A stretch of 25,817 nucleotides of DNA from CAZYWA01 sp964650975 [NCBI: uncultured bacterium] (GTDB lineage: Bacteria; JADJOY01): contig CAZYWA010000032.1 in assembly GCA_964650975.1 (NCBI GenBank), forward strand, positions 1-25,817, given 5' to 3'. Below, piece after piece: positions 6,686-14,121 of this stretch (positions are counted from its first letter, which is position 1; each line of letters begins with the position of its first letter). A model generated the notes under the pieces. The model did not search any database and was not told the origin of the DNA. It worked only from the letters and a program-made list of their open reading frames with translations. Both the position numbers and the translations under genes were made by a program.

Positions 6686-8377
6686 ATGCGCAGCTTCTTC
6701 CACGACGAAGGCCACCTCGCGGTGATGTCGAGCGGGCCGGCGACTCCGCCGGCGCCGGTCGCGATCCACCCGTTCCTCGGGCGGTTGCTGGGCCGCGCGC
6801 CCTGCATCTGGTTCCGCTGGTCGGTCGAGCATGGGCTCGAGCGCATCTCCGGAAACGCGCGCGCGGTGATCGGCATCGACCTCGACCGGATCCACCCCAC
6901 GGGCATCGCGTGGGACGAGTGGATCGTCCCCGACGACCGCGCGGCGGTGCTCGAATCGCGGCGCGCGGCGCTCTCGAGCCGCGGCGACGGCGAGGTGGTC
7001 TACCGGGCGCTCGCCGCGGACGGCTCGGGCCTGCGCCGCATCCGCGAGGTCTACACGTTCGACGCGGGGCCGCGCGGCTCGGCCGGCGCCCTCGAGAGCG
7101 TCGCCTTCGTGGAACCCAACGCGGAGGGCGTCGACGGACACCCCGATCTGCAGGACGTCGACGAGAAAGGGCTGCTGCAGCAGGCGCTCAAGCGGCTGGT
7201 CGAATCGCAGGAGCGCCTGGTCCGCCAGGAGAAGCTGGTGGCGGTGGGCGAGCTGGTGGGGGGCGTCGCGCACGAGCTCAACAACCCGCTCACCTCGATC
7301 ATCGGCTTCTCGGAGCTGGCGCTGCGCAGCTGCGAGAGCACCGTCACCAACGGCCTCCTCGAAGGCCTCGCCGACGACGTGCGTTGCATCCACGAGTCGG
7401 CGCTGCGCTGCCAGCGCATCGTCAAGAACCTGCTGCGGTTCTCCCGCAAGAACCCGCCGGTCCTGGTGCCCCACGACCTGAACGAGTCGATGAAGCTCGC
7501 CCACGAGCTTCTGAGCTACGAGCTCGCGACCCAGAACGTGAAGGTGCTGCTCGAGCTGGCCCCCAAGCTGCCCTTCACGCTGGTCGACCCGCACCAGATG
7601 GAGATGGTGCTGGTGAACCTCATCAACAACGCGTTCCACGCCATCCGCAGCACCGCCAAGCAGGGCGTCATCGTGCTGCGCAGCCGCGCGACCGAGAGCG
7701 ACGTGTTCCTGGAGGTGGCGGACACCGGACCGGGGATCCCTCCCGACATCCGGCTCCGCATCTTCGATCCGTTCTTCACCACCAAGCCGGTCGGCGAGGG
7801 AACCGGGCTCGGGTTGAGCCTGAGCCACGGCATCATCGCCGAGCACGAAGGGTCGATCGACGTGTCGAGCGTGGTGGGATCGGGAGCCACCTTCACCATC
7901 CAGCTGCCGATCCGGACCGCTCGCGTGGAGAGCGCTCCGACGCCGCGTACGATTCGCCCGCCGGCCGACGGCGTCGCCGCTCCGGCGCTCGACATCGTGC
8001 TGATCGACGACGAGGCCGCGGTTCGCGACGCCCTGGCGCGCGGGCTGCGCGCGCACGGCTGCTCGGTCACCGCCGCCGCCAGCGAGGCCGAGCTCAAGAC
8101 GGCGCTCGCCGGCCGCGAGCCCGACGCGATCCTGCTCGATCTGTGGATGCCGGGCGTGAGCGGCATCGAGATCTTCTACCGGCTCCAGAGCGATCGCCCC
8201 GAGCTCCGCGACCGGGTGGTGTTCATCTCCGGTGACGTGGCCTCTCCGGCCGTCGACGACATCAAGCGACGTGAAGGAATCCCGTTCCTCAACAAGCCGT
8301 TGCGCGCCAGCGAGGTGGCGAGGTGCGTCCGCGAGCTGGTCGCCGCGCGCCGCGCGCAACCAAGGAGTGCCGCATGA
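6686..8377 (+). CDS. Hybrid sensor histidine kinase (PAS-like, HisKA, HATPase, receiver)
   Basis: This is a 563-aa protein without membrane segments or a signal peptide, so it is a soluble sensor. Residues 35-145 resemble a PAS fold. A coiled coil (about 155-185) leads into the HisKA box GGVAHELNNPLTS, with phospho-acceptor H196. The ATPase domain follows, with the N box NLINNAFHAI, G1 DTGPGIPP, F box FDPFFTTK and G2 GTGLGLSLS. After a short Pro-rich linker comes a receiver domain with the acidic pair IDDE, phospho-acceptor D485 (LLDLWMPG) and lysine in LNKPL. The ATG at 6686 follows GAGGAT; the frame continues upstream but only as an overlap of the glycosyltransferase gene. It is translationally coupled to the CheX-like gene. 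Its partner is not evident; a role in motility control is inferred from position. Confidence 0.9.
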   Translation: MRSFFHDEGHLAVMSSGPATPPAPVAIHPFLGRLLGRAPCIWFRWSVEHGLERISGNARAVIGIDLDRIHPTGIAWDEWIVPDDRAAVLESRRAALSSRGDGEVVYRALAADGSGLRRIREVYTFDAGPRGSAGALESVAFVEPNAEGVDGHPDLQDVDEKGLLQQALKRLVESQERLVRQEKLVAVGELVGGVAHELNNPLTSIIGFSELALRSCESTVTNGLLEGLADDVRCIHESALRCQRIVKNLLRFSRKNPPVLVPHDLNESMKLAHELLSYELATQNVKVLLELAPKLPFTLVDPHQMEMVLVNLINNAFHAIRSTAKQGVIVLRSRATESDVFLEVADTGPGIPPDIRLRIFDPFFTTKPVGEGTGLGLSLSHGIIAEHEGSIDVSSVVGSGATFTIQLPIRTARVESAPTPRTIRPPADGVAAPALDIVLIDDEAAVRDALARGLRAHGCSVTAAASEAELKTALAGREPDAILLDLWMPGVSGIEIFYRLQSDRPELRDRVVFISGDVASPAVDDIKRREGIPFLNKPLRASEVARCVRELVAARRAQPRSAA

Positions 8378-8874
8378 AGCTCGAAGTGGACGAGGGACTG
8401 CTCGACGCGGTGCTGCACGGCACCGAGCGCGGGCTCGAGATGACCGGGCTCTGCCCGCCCGCGGTGGGCGCCAGCAAGCTCTTCTCCGCGGACCGACCGC
8501 TCGCCGTGATGGTGGGCCTGGTGGGCCGCGACAGCGGCAGCGTCACGCTCAACCTGAGCGAGCGCGCGATGCTGGTGCTCTCGGGCAAGCTGCTCGGCGA
8601 GGAGCAGCGGGAGGTCAACGACGACAACCTCGACGCGATCATGGAGATCGGCAACATGATCGCGGGTTGCGCCAAGGACCGCTTGAACGAGCGCGGCTGC
8701 GAGGTGCAGGCGATCTCGGTTCCGTCGCTGATCCTCGGCGCCAGCTACGACGTCTATTACGCCCGCGGCATCCGCACGGTCTCGGTGCAGTTCGAGATCG
8801 ACGCGATCCCGGTGGCCTACCATCGCGACCGGATCTTCTCGACCACCGTGTCGCTCTTGCGCCGGCTCGGCTGA
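8374..8874 (+). CDS. cheX: CheX-like chemotaxis phosphatase
   Basis: This is a 166-aa cytoplasmic protein of the CheX/CheC/FliY fold. The catalytic helix is visible as IMEIGNMIAGCAKDRL, with the E-x-x-N pair that positions water for removing phosphate from CheY-P. The usual CheX start (LDAVLHGTERGLEMTG) precedes it. The ATG overlaps the stop of the hybrid kinase gene (ATGA) and has AAGGAG 7 bases upstream. Being coupled to a kinase with its own receiver, it may act on that receiver rather than on CheY; this is inference. A second CheX-like gene is at 18250, and no CheZ is seen. Confidence 0.85.
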   Translation: MKLEVDEGLLDAVLHGTERGLEMTGLCPPAVGASKLFSADRPLAVMVGLVGRDSGSVTLNLSERAMLVLSGKLLGEEQREVNDDNLDAIMEIGNMIAGCAKDRLNERGCEVQAISVPSLILGASYDVYYARGIRTVSVQFEIDAIPVAYHRDRIFSTTVSLLRRLG

Positions 8875-8930
8875 CCGTCGAGGAAGCGCCCGCACGAATC
8901 GGTCGAGGAGCAAAGAGCACGGAGCGAGAA

Positions 8931-9797
8931 GTGAAGACCACCGGCCTCGCAGGATCGACCGCACCGCTTCTGGCGGAGAGCGACGCGACGCGCGCGCCCG
9001 CGAGCGGCGATGCCGGAGGGTTCGCGGCCCAGTGGACCGCGGCGCTCGAGGGCCGGTCCTCTCCGCCTCCCCCGAGCCCCGCCCATCACACCGTCACGGT
9101 GGGTACCGGCGACACGGTGTGGGCGCTGGTGCGGCAATCGCTCGAAGCGGAAGGTGCCCCGGCCGGAAACGGCGACGTGCAGCGCGCCGTGCGCGGCGTG
9201 GCGTCGAGCAACGCGCTCGCGAATCCCGACCGGATCTACCCCGGGCAGACGCTGGTGCTCGACGCCGACGCGACCGCGCCCGCCGTGGCCGGGGCCGGGC
9301 CCGCTGGATCGGCGGCCGCCGCGCTTCGCGCGGCGCAAAGCGGTGGGCAAAGCGCCGGGCGGAGCGCGAGCCTCGCGGGCCTGGCCACGACCGCGCGCGA
9401 GCTGGTCCCCGCGAGTCGCGTGACCAGCGGCTTCGGTGTCCGCTCCGATCCACTCGACGGCGACCAGCGCTTCCACGAAGGCATCGACATCGCGGCGCCC
9501 ACCGGCTCCCCCATCCATTCCGCCGGCGGTGGCGTGGTGAGCTTCGCCGGTGAGCGCAGCGGCTACGGCCGCCTGGTGGTGGTCGAGCACGAAGCCGGCG
9601 TTTCCACCTACTACGCGCACGCGAGCGAGCTCTTGGTGCGGGCCGGTCAGCACGTCGATCGCGGCACGGTCGTGGCGCGCGTCGGCCAGAGCGGCCGCGC
9701 CACCGGCCCGCACCTGCACTTCGAGGTGCGCGACCACGGCACCGCCGTCGACCCTGCCCGCCTCGACTCGCTGCTGGCGCTCGACGACTCGCAGTGA
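8931..9797 (+). CDS. LysM-containing M23 family metallopeptidase without a signal peptide
   Basis: This is a 288-aa protein with a GTG start preceded by GGAGCGAG. After a low-complexity N-terminus, a LysM-like peptidoglycan-binding region runs from about residue 53 to 108 (HTVTVGTGDTVWALV, NPDRIYPGQTLVLD). An Ala/Gly/Ser-rich linker follows, then the M23 endopeptidase domain with the zinc motifs RFHEGIDIAAP (HxxxD) and HLHFEV (HxH). It should cut peptide cross-links in peptidoglycan. No hydrophobic signal peptide is present, unlike most M23 enzymes. In a flagellar neighbourhood this suggests export by the flagellar secretion system, as for FlgJ, to open the wall for the rod; that is inference. 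It converges with the HDOD gene. Confidence 0.87.
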   Translation: MKTTGLAGSTAPLLAESDATRAPASGDAGGFAAQWTAALEGRSSPPPPSPAHHTVTVGTGDTVWALVRQSLEAEGAPAGNGDVQRAVRGVASSNALANPDRIYPGQTLVLDADATAPAVAGAGPAGSAAAALRAAQSGGQSAGRSASLAGLATTARELVPASRVTSGFGVRSDPLDGDQRFHEGIDIAAPTGSPIHSAGGGVVSFAGERSGYGRLVVVEHEAGVSTYYAHASELLVRAGQHVDRGTVVARVGQSGRATGPHLHFEVRDHGTAVDPARLDSLLALDDSQ

Positions 9798-9998
9798 GCC
9801 GGATCGCTCGTCTGGAGCGCGCGCGGTCCCTCGCGCGCGAGCGCACGATCGCGAATCGACCGGGGAGCAACGCGGTCGTCCGGGCGCGCGTGCTCGAGAG
9901 CTGCCCGCCGAGGGACCGGCGGGCCTCCAAGCAACATTCCGAGCCGGGTGTTCGGCCGGAGAGCCGCGGGCGCGAGGGACCGCGTCCCTCCGGACGGG
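9798..9998. repeat. Cluster of GTCCCT/AGGGAC-loop palindromes between convergent genes
   Basis: Three palindromes lie in 201 bases. CGCGCGCG-GTCCCT-CGCGCGCG is at 9818-9839. GCCCGCCG-AGGGAC-CGGCGGGC is at 9903-9924. A third at 9971-9990 folds either as CGCG-AGGGAC-CGCG or as GAGGGAC-CGC-GTCCCTC. The first two share the same hexaloop in opposite orientations, and the hairpin at 1700-1719 has it too. Placement between convergent stop codons is typical of REP-like elements or bidirectional 3' ends. No U-tract follows any of them. Confidence 0.55.
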
Positions 9999-10967
9999 TC
10001 ACGCGAAGGCGGAGAGGGCCTGGTCGCGGGCTTCGCGGGCTTCACGCACCAGCGCGTCGATCTCGGGCGCGGTGAGCGGGGTTCCCACGGTCACCGCCGC
10101 CTTGCCGATCTCGTCGAAGAACACCGAGGGGTCGAGCTCGGCCTCGGTGTCCGCCTCGAGCAGGTAGCAGATCCGGTCGGCGAGGTGCACCGCCCCCACC
10201 AGCGGATCGTGCTGGTCGTCGTCCGACGGCTTGTGGTGGTACTCGATGGCGCGCCGGCACACCGCGGGCAGGCTCCATCGCGACGCCACCAGCGCTCCCA
10301 CCTGCTCGTGGAACTCCTCGAACACCGTCGAGAAATACTCGGCCGGCTCGAACGAGATGCCGCTTCGATCCTTGAGCTTCCGCTCGATGCTCATGAGCGC
10401 CAGCACCAGGGTGGGCTTGCCGATGTCGTGCAGCAGCCCGGCCAGGAACGCCTGGTCCATCGACAGCCGCTTCGCCTTCGCCACCTGCTTGGTGACGGTC
10501 GCGCACATGAGCGCGTGCTCCCAGAGGTGGGTCATCACGTCCTTGTAGCGCTGGTCGCGAAGGATCGCGGAGCGGAACGAGATCGCGAGCACGATGTCGC
10601 GGACGTTCACCACTCCCAGCCGCTGCACCGCCTCGCGCAGGCTCGAGACCTCGCGGGTGCCGGCGAAGAAGGCCGAGTTGGCGCTCTTCAGCACCTTGGC
10701 GGTGATGAACTGGTCGCGCTCGATGACCGAGACGACGTCGCGCAGCTGGAACTCGGAGGTCGCGGTGAGCCGCATCAGCTCCACCGCCACCGCGGGCAGC
10801 AGCGGCATCTCGATGCGGTCCTCGCGGATGTCCTCCGAGACCTGCCGGCGCAGGGTCTTGAGCAACGCCTCGAGGCGGAGCTGCTCGCGGTCGATCTCGA
10901 GGACCGACGACGACATCGGAAGGTTGACGTTGGTCAGGCCCGGGTGAGTCGCGGTACTCGTGGTCAT
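9999..10967 (-). CDS. HDOD domain protein
   Basis: This is a 322-aa cytoplasmic protein. After about 45 polar residues, the HDOD domain begins near MPLLPAVAVELMRLT and continues through FITAKVLKSANSAFF, VQRLGVVNVRDIV and AFLAGLLHDIGKPTL. The HD motif is intact in HDIGK, followed by AIEYHHKPSDDD and AVHLADRICYLL; many HDOD proteins have lost the HD pair. HDOD proteins are common in signalling and motility regulons, with no single known reaction. The ATG at 10967 has GGAG 6 bases upstream; a longer frame to 11120 lacks such a site. A sigma-28-like element upstream suggests late flagellar control. It is divergent from cheA. Confidence 0.85.
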   Translation of the reverse strand: MTTSTATHPGLTNVNLPMSSSVLEIDREQLRLEALLKTLRRQVSEDIREDRIEMPLLPAVAVELMRLTATSEFQLRDVVSVIERDQFITAKVLKSANSAFFAGTREVSSLREAVQRLGVVNVRDIVLAISFRSAILRDQRYKDVMTHLWEHALMCATVTKQVAKAKRLSMDQAFLAGLLHDIGKPTLVLALMSIERKLKDRSGISFEPAEYFSTVFEEFHEQVGALVASRWSLPAVCRRAIEYHHKPSDDDQHDPLVGAVHLADRICYLLEADTEAELDPSVFFDEIGKAAVTVGTPLTAPEIDALVREAREARDQALSAFA

Positions 10968-11048
10968 ACGCTTCTCCATCCGCCGCAGCGGAATCGAACG
11001 GCGCGGGTCAGCCGTGCGAGATCGCATCGTGCGATCCCACCAAACCGG

Positions 11049-11076
11049 ACATCGGCATCCGGCGGCGCCGACTTGA
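11049..11076 (-). promoter_or_regulatory. Sigma-28-like promoter of the HDOD gene
   Basis: On the - strand TCAAGTCG-N12-GCCGATGT resembles the fliC promoter of this window (TCAAGCTC-N11-GCCGATAC) and the FliA consensus, with a spacer one base longer than optimal. The predicted start near 11042 gives a leader of about 75 bases. Confidence 0.45.
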
Positions 11077-11213
11077 GGCGGCCCGTCCGCGACCGCCGCG
11101 ACCGGCCGGAATTGCCGCACCGGGCAGCGTTGACCCTCGGTCGGGCCGGTGGGCTCGGACCCCGATCACGCGAAAACCGCTGAAAAACCCCGAGATCGCC
11201 CTCGGCCGCGGTC

Positions 11214-11229
11214 CGGCACGATCGTTGCG
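11214..11229 (+). promoter_or_regulatory. Sigma-54 promoter of the cheA cluster
   Basis: CGGCACG-ATCG-TTGCG matches the consensus TGGCACG-N4-TTGCW at all key positions: GG at 11215-11216 and GC at 11227-11228, with correct spacing. The start site would be near 11240, about 75 bases before the cheA ATG. It is the best sigma-54 match I found in the window. Confidence 0.75.
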
Positions 11230-11314
11230 TAGCCATGCCGCGACGTAACTCTGCCGGCCATACGTTCCCACCCCGAGCGCGCGGGCCCAAGCCTCGCCTC
11301 ACGGAGCTCCCTCC

Positions 11315-13552
11315 ATGGAAGAGATGGACGAAGCGATCGTCAACGAGTTCCTCGTCGAGAGCCACGAGAACCTCGATCAGCTCGACCGGGACTTCGTCCA
11401 GCTCGAAGAGGATCCCCAGAACCGCGAGATGCTGGCGCGGATCTTCCGCACCATCCACACCATCAAGGGGACGTCCGGCTTCCTGGGCCTCGGCAAGCTC
11501 GAGAAGGTGACGCACGTGGGCGAGAGCCTGCTGTCGCGGCTGCGCGACGGGGCGCTGCTGCTCGATCCCGAGATCACCACCGTGCTGTTGCGCATGGTCG
11601 ACGCGGTCCGCCAGATCCTCTCCAGCATCGAGAGCGACAAGAACGAAGGCGGTGGCGACTACACCAGCCTGATCGCCGACCTCACCCGGCTGCAGGATCC
11701 GGCCGCGCGCGCCGCGGCGACCGCCGTCCCCGTGGCGGCGGCACCGGCCACGGCTCCGGCCGTGACTCCGGACGCGAGTCCAGCGGTGGCGCCGCCGCCG
11801 AGCCCGGTCTCGACTCCGGCCCCGCAGCCAGTCCACGCCGCCGCCACCGAGACCGCAGAGGCACGCAACGCCGGGCATGGCGTGTCGGACAGCTCGATCC
11901 GGGTCGACGTCGGCCTCCTCGACAAGCTCATGAACCTGGTCGGCGAGCTGGTGCTGGCGCGGAACCAGGTGCTGCAGTTCACGACCGCCCAGCAGAGCTC
12001 GGCCTTCACCGCCACCAGCCAGCGTCTCAACCTGATCACCTCGGAGCTGCAGGAGAGCGTCATGAAGACGCGCATGCAGCCCATCGGCAACGTGTGGAGC
12101 AAGTTTCCGCGAGTGGTGCGAGACCTCTCCGTGATGTGCGGCAAGAAGGTGCGCATCGAGATGGAGGGCCAGGAAACCGAGATCGACAAGACCATCCTCG
12201 AAGCGATCAAGGACCCGCTCACCCACGTGGTGCGGAACTCGGTCGACCACGGCATCGAGTCGCCGGAGACGCGAACCGCGGCCGGCAAGCCCGCCGAGGG
12301 ACGGCTCTTCATGCGGGCGTTCCACGAGGGCGGCCAGGTCAACATCGAGATCGTCGACGACGGCGCCGGCATCGACCCCGAGAAGATCCGCGCCAAGGCG
12401 CTGGCGCGCGGGCTCATCTCGGCCGAGCAGGCGTCGCGGCTCGGCGACCGCGAGATCGTGAACCTGGTGTTCGCGCCCGGGTTCTCGACCGCCGAGAAAG
12501 TCACCAACGTCTCGGGCCGCGGCGTCGGGATGGACGTGGTGCGCACCAACATCGAGAAGATCGGCGGCACCGTCGACATCCACTCGAAGCACGGCGAAGG
12601 CACCACGATCCGCATCAAGATCCCGCTCACGCTGGCCATCATCCCGGCGCTCGTCGTGACCGCCGCCGGCGACCGCTACGCGATCCCGCAGGTGAGCCTG
12701 GTCGAGCTGCTGCGCCTCGACGGCGAGCAGGCGAAGCGCGGCATCGAGCGGATCCACGGCGCGCCGGTCTACCGGCTGCGCGGGAACCTGCTGCCGCTCG
12801 TCGACCTCGCGCGCGAGCTCGAGATCCCGACCGAGACGCAGGGCGAGGCCGACGCGATCAACATCGTGGTGCTCTCGGCCGAGGACCGCACCTTCGGGCT
12901 CATCGTCGAGAGCATCAACGACACCGAGGAAATCGTGGTGCGGCCGCTCGGCAACCAGCTCAAGGGTCTCGACTGCTTCGCCGGCGCGACCATCATGGGC
13001 GACGGCTCGGTGGCGTTGATCCTCGACGTGCTCGGCATCGCGCATCGCTCGCGGGTGATCACCGCGGCGCGCGACCGCAGCCTGGCCGAGGCCCAGGTCG
13101 CGAGCTCGGAAACCGGCGACGCCGCGCAGGCGATGCTGCTGCTCGGCGTGGGCGGCGAGGGCCGGATCGCGGTGCCGCTCTCGCTGGTGGCGCGGCTCGA
13201 GGAGTTCCCCGCCGCCGCCATCGAGCACACCGGGAGGCAGGCGGTGGTGCAGTACCGCGGCGAGATCCTGCCGCTCATCGACCTGGCGGAGCAGCTCTCG
13301 CGCGGCGTTGCGGCGCCCTCCGATCCGGTGCAGGTCGTCGTCTACACCGAGGACGGACACAGCGTGGGCCTGGTGGTCGACCGCATCCTCGACATCGTCG
13401 AGGAGCGAGTCCAGGGACGGCGAGCCGCGAACCGGTCCGGGCTGCTCGGCAGCGGCGTCATCCAGGGCCGGGTCACCGACCTCCTCGACATCCGCGGCGT
13501 CGTGCAAGCCGCCGATCCGAGCGGTGTCGAGGAGCACCGCTCGGCGGCCTGA
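11315..13552 (+). CDS. cheA: Chemotaxis histidine kinase CheA with two CheW-like domains
   Basis: This is a 745-aa cytoplasmic kinase that phosphorylates CheY and CheB in response to receptor state. The HPt domain (1-110) has the phospho-acceptor H48 in IHTIKGTSGFLGL. Residues 125-185 form an Ala/Pro-rich linker, and no CheY-binding P2 domain is recognisable. The P3 dimerisation helices follow (VGLLDKLMNLVGELVLARNQ). The ATPase domain has N box HVVRNSVDHGIE, G1 DDGAGID and G2 GRGVGMDVV. A CheW-like regulatory domain spans about 440-575. A second CheW-like domain (about 600-735) follows, which is not part of the classic enterobacterial CheA. The ATG at 11315 has GGAG about 9 bases upstream. 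It heads a cluster with a sigma-54-like promoter. Confidence 0.97.
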   Translation: MEEMDEAIVNEFLVESHENLDQLDRDFVQLEEDPQNREMLARIFRTIHTIKGTSGFLGLGKLEKVTHVGESLLSRLRDGALLLDPEITTVLLRMVDAVRQILSSIESDKNEGGGDYTSLIADLTRLQDPAARAAATAVPVAAAPATAPAVTPDASPAVAPPPSPVSTPAPQPVHAAATETAEARNAGHGVSDSSIRVDVGLLDKLMNLVGELVLARNQVLQFTTAQQSSAFTATSQRLNLITSELQESVMKTRMQPIGNVWSKFPRVVRDLSVMCGKKVRIEMEGQETEIDKTILEAIKDPLTHVVRNSVDHGIESPETRTAAGKPAEGRLFMRAFHEGGQVNIEIVDDGAGIDPEKIRAKALARGLISAEQASRLGDREIVNLVFAPGFSTAEKVTNVSGRGVGMDVVRTNIEKIGGTVDIHSKHGEGTTIRIKIPLTLAIIPALVVTAAGDRYAIPQVSLVELLRLDGEQAKRGIERIHGAPVYRLRGNLLPLVDLARELEIPTETQGEADAINIVVLSAEDRTFGLIVESINDTEEIVVRPLGNQLKGLDCFAGATIMGDGSVALILDVLGIAHRSRVITAARDRSLAEAQVASSETGDAAQAMLLLGVGGEGRIAVPLSLVARLEEFPAAAIEHTGRQAVVQYRGEILPLIDLAEQLSRGVAAPSDPVQVVVYTEDGHSVGLVVDRILDIVEERVQGRRAANRSGLLGSGVIQGRVTDLLDIRGVVQAADPSGVEEHRSAA

Positions 13553-13584
13553 CGGACCCCATTCACCGACACGAGGAGAAGCCC

Positions 13585-14028
13585 GTGAGCACCAGCCATC
13601 AATTCTGCACGTTCGTCGTCGACGACCACTTCCTGGGTGTGGAGGTCGAGAAGGTCCAGGAGGTCATCCGCTTCCAGCCGATGACCCGCGTGCCGCTCGC
13701 CCCGAGCACCGTGATGGGTCTCATCAACCTGCGCGGTCAGATCGTGACCGCGCTCGACCTGCGACGGCGGTTCGGGCTTCCCGACCGCGCACCCGAGCGG
13801 CGACCGATGAACGTCGTGGTGCGCAGCGACGACGGTGCCGTGAGCCTGCTCGTGGACGAGATCGGAGACGTGGTCGAGGTGAGCGACGACGCCTGCGAGC
13901 AGCCGCCCGACACGCTCGTCGGGCCGGCGCGGCAGCTGATCCGCGACGTCTACAAGCTCGACCAGCGGCTGCTCCTGGTGCTCGACACCGAGCGGGCGAC
14001 GCACGTCGACGACGAGGCACGTCGCTGA
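13585..14028 (+). CDS. cheW: Chemotaxis coupling protein CheW
   Basis: This is a 147-aa single-domain CheW that bridges receptors and CheA in the signalling array. Typical elements are QFCTFVVDDHFLGVEVEKVQ at the start, the receptor/CheA contact segment VMGLINLRGQIVTALDLRRRF, and the C-terminal part DVYKLDQRLLLVLDTERA. The start is GTG at 13585 with GAGGAG 7 bases upstream, 32 bases after the cheA stop. Length is normal for the family. Confidence 0.93.
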   Translation: MSTSHQFCTFVVDDHFLGVEVEKVQEVIRFQPMTRVPLAPSTVMGLINLRGQIVTALDLRRRFGLPDRAPERRPMNVVVRSDDGAVSLLVDEIGDVVEVSDDACEQPPDTLVGPARQLIRDVYKLDQRLLLVLDTERATHVDDEARR

Positions 14029-14121
14029 CCAACCGTGCGAGCCGCGCACCGGGACGCGCGGTCGGACCGGGACGAGAACCAAACCATTCGAGGGAACCGC
14101 ACTACGTTCCCGGAGGAGCAA

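Larger units (their letters stand above)
10968..11314. other. Divergent regulatory region between the HDOD gene and cheA
   Basis: The 347 bases hold no convincing gene. They contain a sigma-28-like promoter facing the HDOD gene (11049-11076), a sigma-54-like promoter facing cheA (11214-11229), and two short A-rich runs near 11173 and 11182. The cheA leader would be about 75 bases. A weaker sigma-54-like match on the - strand at 11023-11038 is discounted. Confidence 0.55.

Noticed and set aside
11023-11038. Sigma-54-like match facing the HDOD gene
   Set aside because: GG and GC spacing is right, but the -24 element is poor (GGGATCG). The sigma-28-like element nearby fits better.
10964-13537. 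857-codon open frame antisense to cheA
   Set aside because: It has low-complexity Arg/Asp/His/Leu-rich translation and no domain pattern; it is a GC-codon shadow of cheA.
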